From contig OZ245715.1 in NCBI GenBank assembly GCA_965226965.1, forward strand, positions 2,418,001 through 2,482,000: a DNA stretch of 64,000 bases, given 5' to 3'. This DNA comes from Endoryza foliicola (GTDB lineage: Bacteria > Bacteroidota > Bacteroidia > Chitinophagales > Chitinophagaceae). This document shows, piece after piece, positions 44,110 to 53,561 of this stretch (the first letter of the stretch is position 1; each line of letters begins with the position of its first letter). Position numbers and translations under genes: made by a program. The notes beneath the pieces are model-generated. The model saw nothing but the letters and a program-made list of their open reading frames with translations, had not been told where the DNA came from and ran no database searches.

Positions 44110-46635
44110 CTAAGCATTTGATGTTTCTTTATTCGAACTTTTGAGAGTGAAGCGCAATTTGGAATTTTCTTTGTCCAAATCTGCTAGCATCACGTCTCCG
44201 GGTTTGATGGTCATGTTCAGAATTTCCTCCGCTAAAGGATCTTCGAGGTATTTCTGAATGGCTCTGTGGAGCGGACGCGCACCAAACTGTTGATCGTATC
44301 CTTTCTCAGCAATGAATTTCTTCGCTTCTTCAGTCAACTCTAGGGTAAAGCCTAAGCTTTCCAAACGCTTCATTACACCTTTCATCAAGATGTCGATGAT
44401 ACTGAAGATGTTTTCTTGTGACAAAGAATTGAAGATGATCACATCGTCGATACGGTTCAAGAATTCAGGAGAGAAGGTTTTCTTCAACGCTTTTTCAATT
44501 ACCGCTTTGTTGTTTTCTTCCAAATTCTGAGTGCGTGCACTTGTTGCAAAACCAACGCCATCGCCGAAGTCTTTCAATTGACGCACACCAATATTAGAAG
44601 TCATGATGATCGTAGTATTCTTGAAGTCTACTTTACGACCCAATCCATCTGTCAACTGTCCATCGTCCAATACTTGGAGTAGGATGTTATAAATATCGGG
44701 GTGTGCTTTTTCAATTTCATCCAATAAGATCACTGAGTAAGGTTTACGTCTAACCTTTTCTGTTAGCTGACCACCTTCTTCATAACCTACATAGCCCGGA
44801 GGAGCGCCCACCAAACGGCTTACGGTGAACTTCTCCATGTATTCACTCATGTCGATGCGAATGAGGGCATCTTCTGAGTCGAACATGTATTTTGCCAAAG
44901 AGCGCGCCAATTCGGTTTTACCAACACCGGTAGGTCCGAGGAAGATAAATGTTCCAATTGGTTTCTTAGGATCTTTCAATCCCACACGGTTTCTTTGAAT
45001 GGCTTTTACCACTTTGGTAATGGCATCGTCTTGACCGATTACCATTTGCTTCATATCGTCGGCCATTTTGCGAAGCTTCTCGGTTTCTGCCTGCACCATT
45101 TTCTTAACAGGGATGCCGGTCATCATACTCACTACTTCTGCAATGGCTTCATCGTCGATTGGGTAGCGTTTGTGTTTGCTTTCTTCTTCCCACTTCGCTT
45201 TGGCTGCTTCCAATTCTTCTTGCAATTTCTTTTCAGTATCTCGCAAAGAAGCGGCTTCTTCGAATTTCTGGCTCTTCACCACTTTGTTCTTTTCCACTTT
45301 CACATCTTCGATCTTTTTTTCAAGATCAAGGATCTCTTTGGGAACATTGATATTTTTCAAGTGAACACGAGCACCCACTTCATCCATTACGTCAATTGCT
45401 TTATCGGGCAACAAACGATCGGTGATGTAACGGTCACTCAATTTCACGCAAGCATCGATCGCTTCAGGCGAATAAGTTACGTTGTGGTAATCTTCGTATT
45501 TGCTTTGAATATTAGTAAGAATTTGAATGGTTTCGTCTACACTTGGTGGATCTACCATTACTTTTTGGAAACGACGATCGAGGGCACCATCTTTTTCGAT
45601 GTACATGCGGTATTCGTCGAGAGTAGAAGCACCAATGCATTGGAGTTCACCTCTGGCCAAAGCGGGTTTAAAGATGTTGGACGCATCCAATGAACCGCTG
45701 GCACCACCGGCACCAACAATGGTATGAATTTCATCAATGAACAAGATCACATCTCTGTTTTTCTCGAGTTCATTCATGATCGCTTTCATTCTTTCTTCAA
45801 ACTGGCCTCTGTATTTAGTACCGGCAACAAGTGCTGCAAGGTCAAGAGAAATCACACGTTTGTCGAACAACACACGTGATACTTTTCTTTGAACGATGCG
45901 TAATGCCAATCCTTCAACGATGGCTGTTTTACCAACACCGGGTTCACCGATGAGTATGGGGTTGTTTTTCTTTCTTCTTGATAAGATTTGAGAAACACGC
46001 TCAATTTCAGCTTCGCGGCCAACGATGGGGTCGAGTGATCCACTTTCGGCTAGGCGCGTAATATCTCTACCAAAATTATCGAGTACGGGTGTTTTGCTTT
46101 TTGCAGCAGCACCACCGCGTGCTTTTTGTTGAGAATATTTTTTCTCTTCATCAAATTCATCTTCGTTCTCGTCAGCGTATTCGCTGCGAACATCGTTGCT
46201 TTTTACAACACCGAGTTCATTTCTAAATAAGTCGTAATCCACGTCAAATTGATTTAAGATTTGAGTTGCTACATTTTCTTTATTCTTCAAGATGGAGAGC
46301 ATGAGGTGTTCGGTTTCTACCGTTGGACTTTTAAGTGCTTTTGCTTCCAGAACGGTAACCCTGATTACTTTCTCCGCTTGTCTTGTTAGGGGTAGACTGT
46401 TGATGTTGGCAATGTTTTTACCGGTTTTGTCTTTAACCGCCAGTTCCACTTCTTTACGCAGTTCGTAGAGATCAACATTGAAACTTTTGAGGATACGTAC
46501 TGCTGTGTTTTCTCCCTCTCTAATTAAACCTAACAGTAAGTGTTCCGTTCCGATAAAATCATTTCCCAGCCGCAAAGCTTCCTCCCTGCTGAAAGAGATG
46601 ATCTCCTTTACCTGGGCTGAAAAATTGTTATCCAT
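44110..46635 (-). CDS. clpC: ATP-dependent Clp protease ATP-binding subunit ClpC
   Basis: This 841-residue AAA+ unfoldase feeds proteins to ClpP. Order of parts: two Clp_N repeats (1-150; GNDFIGTEHLLLGLIREGE and TVETEHLMLSILKN); first AAA domain with Walker A GEPGVGKT (~230) and Walker B FIDEIHTIVGAG; a UVR-type coiled motif (VVKSQKFEEAASLRDTEKKL, ~430-450) that marks ClpC rather than ClpA/ClpB. Then the second AAA domain with Walker A GPTGVGKT (~564) and ILLDEIEKAHPDI, and the C-terminal D2-small domain. The family-size length and complete motifs indicate a functional gene. It is divergent from the STAS gene, with a ~100-bp gap holding both promoters. Confidence 0.95.
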   Translation of the reverse strand: MDNNFSAQVKEIISFSREEALRLGNDFIGTEHLLLGLIREGENTAVRILKSFNVDLYELRKEVELAVKDKTGKNIANINSLPLTRQAEKVIRVTVLEAKALKSPTVETEHLMLSILKNKENVATQILNQFDVDYDLFRNELGVVKSNDVRSEYADENEDEFDEEKKYSQQKARGGAAAKSKTPVLDNFGRDITRLAESGSLDPIVGREAEIERVSQILSRRKKNNPILIGEPGVGKTAIVEGLALRIVQRKVSRVLFDKRVISLDLAALVAGTKYRGQFEERMKAIMNELEKNRDVILFIDEIHTIVGAGGASGSLDASNIFKPALARGELQCIGASTLDEYRMYIEKDGALDRRFQKVMVDPPSVDETIQILTNIQSKYEDYHNVTYSPEAIDACVKLSDRYITDRLLPDKAIDVMDEVGARVHLKNINVPKEILDLEKKIEDVKVEKNKVVKSQKFEEAASLRDTEKKLQEELEAAKAKWEEESKHKRYPIDDEAIAEVVSMMTGIPVKKMVQAETEKLRKMADDMKQMVIGQDDAITKVVKAIQRNRVGLKDPKKPIGTFIFLGPTGVGKTELARSLAKYMFDSEDALIRIDMSEYMEKFTVSRLVGAPPGYVGYEEGGQLTEKVRRKPYSVILLDEIEKAHPDIYNILLQVLDDGQLTDGLGRKVDFKNTTIIMTSNIGVRQLKDFGDGVGFATSARTQNLEENNKAVIEKALKKTFSPEFLNRIDDVIIFNSLSQENIFSIIDILMKGVMKRLESLGFTLELTEEAKKFIAEKGYDQQFGARPLHRAIQKYLEDPLAEEILNMTIKPGDVMLADLDKENSKLRFTLKSSNKETSNA

Positions 46636-46733
46636 TTTTTTATAATTAATTGTGATTGATACAATAATAACGAATATTTTTGACTTGCCCGGCCGCCTTA
46701 TTATTAACGGCTGTGAACAACTAAAAGTGTGTT

Positions 46734-47126
46734 ATGCTGTTCAAAATTGATACCAAGGAGAAATTCCATGTCATAACAATCCAAGAAGCTCACCTTGCTG
46801 CTAATATGACAGCGGAGCTAGAGAATTGTTTAGTTTCGAATTTGGAAAAAGACGTTAAAAACGTGGTGCTGAATTTAGAAGCGGTAGCGAGCATCGATGT
46901 TGCTATTGGAGAGTTATTGGTTCAAACGCAACAACGGTTTTATGAAAACAGTCATTCTTTTGTCATTTGCAACCTACAAGACGCTGTGGAAGCAGCTCTA
47001 GATAAGGAGAACTTATTAGAACTCATGAATGTTACCCCTACTGAAAGTGAGGCTTGGGACATTGTACAAATGGAAGAAATTGAACGTGAGTTTTTTGGAG
47101 ATGACTCCGAAGGTTTGGAATCCTAA
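46734..47126 (+). CDS. STAS-domain protein (anti-anti-sigma-factor-like)
   Basis: This 130-residue cytoplasmic protein has the STAS fold of SpoIIAA-type antagonists: FHVITIQEAHLAANMTAEL, then VVLNLEAVASIDVAIGELLVQ, then FVICNLQDAVEAALDKENLLELMNVTPTESEA. The usual phosphorylated Ser/Thr after Asp in the D-S/T-S-G-L motif is replaced (SIDVAIG), so regulation by phosphorylation is doubtful. It is followed by an acidic tail. ispD comes 51 bp downstream; in Bacteroidota such single STAS genes have no defined partner. Confidence 0.75.
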   Translation: MLFKIDTKEKFHVITIQEAHLAANMTAELENCLVSNLEKDVKNVVLNLEAVASIDVAIGELLVQTQQRFYENSHSFVICNLQDAVEAALDKENLLELMNVTPTESEAWDIVQMEEIEREFFGDDSEGLES

Positions 47127-47177
47127 GCCTCGTAAATTCCGTAATTTATAGAGTACGACAAGTTGGCCGAATTAAGC

Positions 47178-47855
47178 ATGAAGAAATACGCAGTTATAGT
47201 AGCCGGAGGATCCGGATTGAGGATGGGTACGGCAGTACCCAAGCAATTCCTTGATTTACAGGGCAAGCCCGTGTTGTGGCATACCCTCACCAGCTTTTTG
47301 GATGCATTTCCCGATTTAGAGATCATTTTGGTGTTGCCTCAAGCGCATGTAGAAACCGGACTCGATATCATTCACCAAACCTACGATCCGCAAAGAATTT
47401 GGATCACAACAGGTGGTGAAACTCGTTTTCATTCAGTGAAAAATGGACTCGATCATATTCATCATCATTCTGTAGTTTTTGTGCACGATGGCGTTCGCTG
47501 TTTGGTAACTCCCAACTTAATTCGCAAATGCTATGAAGCAGCGTTGGAAAAAGGAAATGCCACGCCAGCGATCGCTGCAGTTGATACCATTCGCATTGAA
47601 ACTGTAAGTGGCAATGAAATGATCGATCGCAATAAAGTACGCATCATTCAAACCCCTCAAACGTTCTACAGCGATATCATCAAGGCTGCATTCGAACAAG
47701 ACTATGATTCTGATTTCACCGATGAAGCAAGTGTAGTAGAAAGATTAGGTGTGAAGATCCATCTAGTAGAAGGCGAAAGCACCAATCTAAAAATTACCAG
47801 ACCCTTGGATATTTTAATTGCGGAGAAGATTTTGGAGGAGAGGGAAATGGAGTGA
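47178..47855 (+). CDS. ispD: 2-C-methyl-D-erythritol 4-phosphate cytidylyltransferase
   Basis: This 225-residue enzyme of the MEP isoprenoid pathway makes CDP-ME from MEP and CTP. The nucleotide-binding loop is VAGGSGLRMGTAVPKQFLDLQGKPV. Further family segments are HDGVRCLVTPNLIRKCYE, AIAAVDTIRI, and NKVRIIQTPQTFYSDIIKAAFEQ, ending in EGESTNLKITRPLDILIAE. The start is the ATG at 47178; the frame also has a TTG five codons upstream. It is co-directional with the STAS gene. A repeat-rich gap follows. Confidence 0.94.
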   Translation: MKKYAVIVAGGSGLRMGTAVPKQFLDLQGKPVLWHTLTSFLDAFPDLEIILVLPQAHVETGLDIIHQTYDPQRIWITTGGETRFHSVKNGLDHIHHHSVVFVHDGVRCLVTPNLIRKCYEAALEKGNATPAIAAVDTIRIETVSGNEMIDRNKVRIIQTPQTFYSDIIKAAFEQDYDSDFTDEASVVERLGVKIHLVEGESTNLKITRPLDILIAEKILEEREME

Positions 47856-47864
47856 TAATTATGA

Positions 47865-47949
47865 ATTAATAATTAATAAGTAATAATTAATAATGGAACA
47901 GCCGAGCTAATTAATAATTAATAAGTAATAATTAATAATGGAACAGCCG
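47865..47949. repeat. 45-bp AT-rich tandem repeat, two units
   Basis: The unit ATTAATAATTAATAAGTAAT... ends in GGAACAGCCGAGCTA. It is repeated at period 45 here and again at 59012-59098. The AT-rich part is an imperfect palindrome. Confidence 0.8.
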
Positions 47950-47970
47950 GCGGTCAGCTTGATTGAAATT

Positions 47971-48026
47971 CGGAGGCTAATCTGTGTAAATCCGTTCAAA
48001 TCTGCGCGAATCTGTGGTCAAAAAAA
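47971..48026. repeat. Half copy of the tctgtggtca dispersed repeat
   Basis: It reads CGGAGGCTAATCTGTGTAAA, then TCCGTTCAAATCTGCGCG and AATCTGTGGTCAAAAAAA. Only one arm of the fold-back element is present. Confidence 0.7.
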
Positions 48027-48077
48027 TCCGAATTCTCAATTTGATATTTAACCATCGGAATTTTCAATTAGTTTACT

Positions 48078-48165
48078 TTACCGCAAAGAAACAAAGAACG
48101 CAAAGTTCCGCAAAGAAAACCAATCGACTCCTTCGCGATCTTAGCGGGCTCCGCGGTGAACACCC
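48078..48165. repeat. cgcaaag-family dispersed repeat, fold-back copy
   Basis: It begins TACCGCAAAGAAACAAAGAACGC and ends CTTCGCGATCTTAGCGGGCTCCGCGGTGAAC, so the ends are partly inverted (ACCGC / GCGGT). Related pieces lie at 41718-41760 and 43999-44042. Confidence 0.6.
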
Positions 48166-48225
48166 AAAGCAGCGAAGCTGCACAAACACAATAACTTAAA
48201 ACTTAACTACTCAAAACTTCTATTT

Positions 48226-49149
48226 CTACTTCCTAAACCTCTTCAACAACTTCGCCCAGAACGGTAAATTATTCACCCGTATCGCCGGATAGGTTTCAGG
48301 ATGCGCGCCGAAGCTACTGTAGAAAAATGCAACATTTCTTTGATCCGATCCTTCGAAATCCAGTGTGAGCCCTTGTTCTGAGTGCTCTTCAATAAATCGG
48401 TCAATCAAAAAATGAGAAGCCCCCATGGTTTTACTATTGGGATGGTTACCCACCAAAATATAATAGGCACGGTTATGCGAAAAGAGGTATACACATGAGG
48501 CTACTAATTCTTTATTCGGACCAAACACGCCACAAGCTTTTGCCTTTTTCTCTTGATAGAGTTTCATGAATAACTTTCGAAAACGATGGTAATCGTGTTC
48601 CGTATATTCCTTTCTAATTTCGTTTTGAATTCTCGATAGTTCAATTACTTGATCAACCGAAATATCATTATTATATGTACAATTGAGTTGAACGGCTTTC
48701 TTGATATTGCGTTTCACATTGTCTTTGTACCCCTGTTGAATTTCGTGGTAAGATTTGCTTAAGTCAAGAACAAAATTATTGCGTAAAAGTGATTGTCCAC
48801 CGGTATGGGGAACACCGTTTCCGTGATTCAAATCAATTTCTATGAGTTTGAATTCTTCGGGAATGGCGTTGTAAAATTGCTGAATAAAGGTTGGAGGAAA
48901 ATCCTTTCCAAAAGCGCCCAAAGCCGCTGTGAATGGGGGTTGATAGAGATAGTGAATCCCGATTTTTCGGTTCCAAGTGAGTGGCATTACGTATTCATAA
49001 TCGCCGTATACCAATGCATCCCAGTGCTTCGACATACGATCCAAATAGAACGAATACGCATATATAACACCGTTGGTAGCATTGTCGATACATTGATCCC
49101 ATTTTTTCACATCTAACCGATCTCTGGAAATGAATTTAACGCGACTCAT
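48226..49149 (-). CDS. FemAB/GNAT-like N-acyltransferase
   Basis: This 307-residue cytoplasmic protein has the double-GNAT (FemAB/BioF2-like) arrangement. The N-terminal half carries VMPLTWNRKIGIHYLYQPPFTAALG. The C-terminal half carries ELVASCVYLFSHNRAYYILVGNHPNSKTMGASHFLIDRFIEEH, followed by LDFEGSDQRNVAFFYSSFGAHPETY, the segment typical of peptidoglycan-recognition or capsule acetyltransferase-like members. A substrate such as an amino-acid or fatty-acid transfer to cell-envelope components is inferred from the family. It starts 4 bp after the stop of the M1 peptidase gene, so it is co-transcribed with the two peptidases. Confidence 0.8.
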   Translation of the reverse strand: MSRVKFISRDRLDVKKWDQCIDNATNGVIYAYSFYLDRMSKHWDALVYGDYEYVMPLTWNRKIGIHYLYQPPFTAALGAFGKDFPPTFIQQFYNAIPEEFKLIEIDLNHGNGVPHTGGQSLLRNNFVLDLSKSYHEIQQGYKDNVKRNIKKAVQLNCTYNNDISVDQVIELSRIQNEIRKEYTEHDYHRFRKLFMKLYQEKKAKACGVFGPNKELVASCVYLFSHNRAYYILVGNHPNSKTMGASHFLIDRFIEEHSEQGLTLDFEGSDQRNVAFFYSSFGAHPETYPAIRVNNLPFWAKLLKRFRK

Positions 49150-49153
49150 ACAA

Positions 49154-51967
49154 TTATAAAGGTAGCGATTTGCCTAAAAACTTTTTAAGGGTCCAGTGTT
49201 GAATGTCGATACTAAAGCTCAATTTTTTCAAGAATTTGTTTTCCTCCGGAACTGATTTCAGATTATCGGAGAAGAGTTTGCTGTATACCAAGGGGGCATA
49301 AACATTGATCGCGCCTTTGAATAGCGATAGTTGCAAACCACCTACGTACAGAAAACGGGTAGTATTGTTGTTTTTGTCCCAAGCTTCTGCGTAAGTTCCG
49401 GCATCCAAAAAGAGTTTGAGGGGAATAAATTTGGGTATCAAGGCCGGAGGCAGGCTTGTTGTAAAGTTGATAGAAGCAATCCATTTTTCACTGCGACCTT
49501 GAAGACCTTGGAAAAGGTCAGTTCTTAATTTCAATCCACCGTCGCGCATCATTATTTGCTGCGATGCAAACCCGGTGGTTTCTTCTCTGCCAAAAAAGTA
49601 ATTGCTATAGGTATAATCTTCATAGCCTCTTACTGCCGTTAATTTCGGTTGGAAGGCCAATGTGTTGAAAGCCTTGGTGCTAGTACGTTTCCCAATAAAT
49701 CCAAAACCGGCAGCAAATACGCGCACATTCATGCCACCATATTTCTTATAATTGAAAAAGTAGTTTCCGGTGGCGTTGAGTCGGTAGAAGTCCTTTCCTT
49801 GTTGAACTTGTAGTTTCAAGTCGTAAGGGTACAAGGCTCTGCTATCACTGAGGGAATAGGTTAATTGTTGAATCGAAGTGAAGCTACGTTTCGTGAGTTC
49901 GGGGTGATAAGTGGTATCCGATTTTCTCAGCACATATTTGAAGCCCGTATTACCCAAAATGAATGCTTTGAATTCGATCCATTGTTCCCTTGTTTCTTTG
50001 TTCAAACTATTGCCGAAGTACCATTTAAAGCCCGGTACAATTCGAATCACATTGCTGGAAATTGCATTGTTCAAACTATCGACACCACTATTGGTGCTAA
50101 ACTTCATACCCGATAAACTCCATATTTTCTTATTCCCCGATCCTTCATAGTTGGTATAAGAAAGCCGCACCGCTCCGTTTAGTGATTTTGATTTTAATCC
50201 ATACAGTGGCGCAATCAACCAGTTGAACTTCGTTGGTAACGGGTTGTAATTGTGTAGCAACAATCCGAGTTGTACACCGTCGTAATTGTTGAAACCAAAA
50301 GCAGGACTAGCAGACCAAATATTGTATCGAGGTAAATTGTTGATGTTCTTGAACAGCCCGAATTTTAGTGGGCGATGTGTTGATATGCTATCGGGCGCCG
50401 CCGTTCCATTCAGATAGATCCAGCTTGCAGCTACTGTTGGACCTCCTTTGGCCTCTAGTATGCGAAGAAAATCTTCCGGTTGTGGATGCTTGTGCTGCCA
50501 TTTTTGAAAGTATTCTTTGAAGACTTCCATCAATTTTTCCTTGCCCATCTTTGCTTCAATGGATTGGAGCCACAAACTTGTTTTACTATACGATAGTACC
50601 AAATAGTTGAAGGGGGTGAGAGAATCGGTAACCGTGTTTATTGGTTGAGATCTTCCAATAAGACTGGTATAATTCAAGATCAATTTCTCGAAATCAGTTC
50701 TAGAAGTACCGGCCTTTTTAGATTCATTTAGAATCAAATGATCGAAATAGCTGTTGAGCCCTTCATCAAGCCAAGGGTAATCGCGTTCGTTGGAAGCAAG
50801 TGCCGATTGGAACCAATTGTGTCCGGTTTCATGAATCAAAAGTTCATTCAAATCTGTTTTCGGGCGATCGGTGCGAATGGAAGTAATGGTTGGATATTCC
50901 ATGCCGCCTTCTTCTCCAAAAGGAATGGACACGGCTGAAACTACCTGATATGGATATTCGCCAATAAGTTCGGAATGCTTGCGGAGACTATTTTTCATCA
51001 ACTCAACACTGCTGTTCCAACCTTCTGCTTCTGAAGGTTCATAGAAACTGGATACTACTACTTCTTTCGACTGTAGCATACAGGTATCTGACTGCACCAC
51101 CCATTTCTTACTGGCAAACCATGCGAAATCGTGAACTTGAGTTTGTTTGTATTCCAGTGTTTTGGATTCTTTAGCGCTTGGTATCACCACCATTTTTACA
51201 GCCGGTGCTCCGGGTTTTTTTCGAACGAGGGTTGGTGCAGGCATTTTAAATTGAGCACGAGCATTTAACCATGCTTTTTCTTCTTCATTTTGTAGTAGTC
51301 CGGTTGCGGCAACAACATAGTTCTTGGGAAGACTGATCTTTACATCATAGTCGGCGAACTCACTGTAATATTCCCCTAATTCCAGATAAGGCATAGGATG
51401 CCATCCCTTTGAATCGTACACTGCCGGTTTTGGATACCACTGTGCAATGGCAAAGGTTTCATCTTTGTATCCACTTCTTGAAAACCCTGCTGGAAGTTTC
51501 ACATGAAAGGGTGTCGTAATTTGTACAGATGCACCCGGCAGGAGTGGCTCGTTCAGGAGTACCTTCACCACATCAATGTACAACGGATGGTCGGCTACTT
51601 TCAATGTTTGATTGTTCGATCTGAAATCGAGCTGATTGATATAACCTCGTTTGTCTTTGTCTGAAAAGTAAAAATCGGTTCTGCCGCTTCTGAGCATTTG
51701 CTCGCTAAAGGCAGTGCGGTCGTTTTTATAGGCATTGGGCCATAGGTGGAACCATATAAAGTTGAGCGTGTCGGGCGATTGATTTTTATACGTAAGTTTA
51801 AGAAATCCGTTCAATGATTTGTCTTGGTCATTCAAACTTACATCAATGAAATAATGAAGTTGTTGCTGCCAATAGGACTGAGCCTTGGCAACACCCAATG
51901 ATAGCAGGAGTAAGCAGGTAAGAATGGGGTTTTTCAATTTCAAGTTCTTTTGGGTGGCTTCTTGCAC
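49154..51967 (-). CDS. M1-family metallopeptidase fused to an outer-membrane-barrel-like domain
   Basis: This 937-residue exported protein is in two parts. After a signal peptide (LLLLSLGVAKAQ), residues ~35-520 form an M1 aminopeptidase-like domain. It has the substrate-binding loop GGMEYP (FGEEGGMEYPTITSI) and the zinc motif HETGH, about 380, with the downstream Glu in WLDEGLNSYF. Residues ~545-937 are a long run of amphipathic strands with aromatic ends and a final segment LKKLSFSIDIQHWTLKKF, resembling an outer-membrane barrel. Start: GTG at 51967, sharing one base with the upstream stop codon. It is probably a surface-anchored peptidase. It is adjacent to a shorter M1 paralogue without the second part. 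Confidence 0.82.
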   Translation of the reverse strand: MQEATQKNLKLKNPILTCLLLLSLGVAKAQSYWQQQLHYFIDVSLNDQDKSLNGFLKLTYKNQSPDTLNFIWFHLWPNAYKNDRTAFSEQMLRSGRTDFYFSDKDKRGYINQLDFRSNNQTLKVADHPLYIDVVKVLLNEPLLPGASVQITTPFHVKLPAGFSRSGYKDETFAIAQWYPKPAVYDSKGWHPMPYLELGEYYSEFADYDVKISLPKNYVVAATGLLQNEEEKAWLNARAQFKMPAPTLVRKKPGAPAVKMVVIPSAKESKTLEYKQTQVHDFAWFASKKWVVQSDTCMLQSKEVVVSSFYEPSEAEGWNSSVELMKNSLRKHSELIGEYPYQVVSAVSIPFGEEGGMEYPTITSIRTDRPKTDLNELLIHETGHNWFQSALASNERDYPWLDEGLNSYFDHLILNESKKAGTSRTDFEKLILNYTSLIGRSQPINTVTDSLTPFNYLVLSYSKTSLWLQSIEAKMGKEKLMEVFKEYFQKWQHKHPQPEDFLRILEAKGGPTVAASWIYLNGTAAPDSISTHRPLKFGLFKNINNLPRYNIWSASPAFGFNNYDGVQLGLLLHNYNPLPTKFNWLIAPLYGLKSKSLNGAVRLSYTNYEGSGNKKIWSLSGMKFSTNSGVDSLNNAISSNVIRIVPGFKWYFGNSLNKETREQWIEFKAFILGNTGFKYVLRKSDTTYHPELTKRSFTSIQQLTYSLSDSRALYPYDLKLQVQQGKDFYRLNATGNYFFNYKKYGGMNVRVFAAGFGFIGKRTSTKAFNTLAFQPKLTAVRGYEDYTYSNYFFGREETTGFASQQIMMRDGGLKLRTDLFQGLQGRSEKWIASINFTTSLPPALIPKFIPLKLFLDAGTYAEAWDKNNNTTRFLYVGGLQLSLFKGAINVYAPLVYSKLFSDNLKSVPEENKFLKKLSFSIDIQHWTLKKFLGKSLPL

Positions 51968-53535
51968 TATCGAAAATTTCCACGTTTTTTTAATAATTTG
52001 AACAGCTCATCAACATTTTTGCCACTCACTTCTTCAACAATTGCTTTAAAATCGTCAGGATAAGGGTGTTTGAATTTCCAACGTTCGAAATAGACCTTAA
52101 AAGCGCGGTCCAAAACGGGTTTACCCAGTGACTTTTCCAGCAAATAGCACCACACCGCTGTTTTCACATAAATAACGGTTCCATAGGCGTCTTTATTGGA
52201 GAAGTTTTCAGAAGAAGTTTCAATGGCTTGTTTGGCGACCAATCGGTTTAGAGCACCGTAGATTCGGTCTAAAAAATCATCTAACTGCAAGTCAGTGATA
52301 TTACTTGGCAATAGGCTTCCAATATAGCTATTATAGCGGTATTTATTGGCTTCGTACCAAAATTGAAAATAGCTATTCAGCCCCTCATCCATCCATGGAT
52401 GGGTACGTTCGTTGGTTGCCAAAATCCCATAAAACCAATTGTGCCCAACTTCATGGGTAATTACGCCATCCAAAAACGGAATTGTTGACTCCGGGCTCGT
52501 GATCAGGGTAATCATTGGATATTCCATTCCCCCGCTAGAATAATTGGACGGACCCTCTACTATTTGAATTACCGGATAGGGGTAAGGTCCAATTCTATGG
52601 CTGTAATAATGAATCGCACCTTTTCCAAACTCAATAGCCCTGCTCCAGGACTTATCTTGTTTATTTCTTTTGAAAACAAAGAGATCGATTGTGCGATTGT
52701 TGATGACAGCTGTATCGTGCTCAATTACTATGTTTTTACCTGCAAACCAAGCAAAATCGTGGACCGAATCGGCCTTGAATTGAAGCTGCTTCCTGCCTTG
52801 CAACGAAGGGTAGGGAAGGATGACTGGTGAATTAAGGTGTTTGAAATTGGAATCTCCAATGATTCGGTACCGATCTAGCTCTTCTTGGTTTTGAAGCATG
52901 CCTGTAGCCCCAACCACATACTCTTGTGGCAGATCCAAGGTAACATCGAAAGATCCAAACTCACCATAAAATTCTCCTTGGTCTAAATAAGGAAATTGAT
53001 GCCATCCTTTTTTATCGTATACCGCCGGTTTGGGATACCATTGGCATGCTATTATTTGATCTTTGGTATATCCGGATCTAGAAAAATAGGGTGGGAGCTG
53101 AACGGTAAAAGGGGTTGAAAGAACTGTTTTCATCCCCGGCAATAATGGACTATTCAACTTGAGTAAAAGGATGTCTATATTCGGTTGACGGACGGTTTTG
53201 ATTTTTTCTCCATCTTGTTTGAAGTCCAAGTCATCAATCCAACCTTTTAAGTTGATAGTAATATTTTCTTCTGCAGTCGTTTGTTCTTTTAGTTGGCGGG
53301 CTAAAGCGGTGTTTTGATCTCGGTAGGCATTGGGCCAAATATGGATATAAATTTGATTTAGGGTGTCCGGAGAGTTATTGATGTATTCAATTGATTCAAA
53401 ACCGGTGATTTGTTTTTTTACTTCATCTAATCGAGCAGATATGGTGGTATTGACTTCTTGTTGCCAGTAATTGGATTGGCTCCAACCAGCAAAAGGCAAA
53501 ATGCAGGCAAATATAATTATTAGGTACTGCTTCAT
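51967..53535 (-). CDS. M1-family metallopeptidase
   Basis: This is a 522-residue exported zinc peptidase (signal peptide MKQYLIIIFACILPFAGWSQ). Motifs: GGMEYPMITLITS, HEVGHNWF (zinc His pair and catalytic Glu, ~358) and the third zinc ligand in HPWMDEGLNSYFQF. It stops at about the end of the catalytic domain, lacking the barrel-like part of its downstream twin. The N-terminal parts of the two match along their length (both with VVGATGMLQNQEE / VVAATGLLQNEEE). They overlap by 1 bp and look like a tandem duplication. The reaction, removal of N-terminal residues from peptides in the periplasm or at the surface, is known for the family only. Confidence 0.87.
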   Translation of the reverse strand: MKQYLIIIFACILPFAGWSQSNYWQQEVNTTISARLDEVKKQITGFESIEYINNSPDTLNQIYIHIWPNAYRDQNTALARQLKEQTTAEENITINLKGWIDDLDFKQDGEKIKTVRQPNIDILLLKLNSPLLPGMKTVLSTPFTVQLPPYFSRSGYTKDQIIACQWYPKPAVYDKKGWHQFPYLDQGEFYGEFGSFDVTLDLPQEYVVGATGMLQNQEELDRYRIIGDSNFKHLNSPVILPYPSLQGRKQLQFKADSVHDFAWFAGKNIVIEHDTAVINNRTIDLFVFKRNKQDKSWSRAIEFGKGAIHYYSHRIGPYPYPVIQIVEGPSNYSSGGMEYPMITLITSPESTIPFLDGVITHEVGHNWFYGILATNERTHPWMDEGLNSYFQFWYEANKYRYNSYIGSLLPSNITDLQLDDFLDRIYGALNRLVAKQAIETSSENFSNKDAYGTVIYVKTAVWCYLLEKSLGKPVLDRAFKVYFERWKFKHPYPDDFKAIVEEVSGKNVDELFKLLKKRGNFR

Positions 53536-53561
53536 GGCACTGTTTCAGCTATTAAAATATA

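Larger units (their letters stand above)
47856..48225. other. Repeat-rich intergenic region after ispD
   Basis: It contains two tandem 45-bp AT-rich units (47865-47949), a half copy of the tctgtggtca family (47971-48026), a fold-back cgcaaag-family copy (48078-48165) and a GCAGCGAAGCTGC palindrome (48167-48180). No gene is seen. Confidence 0.65.
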
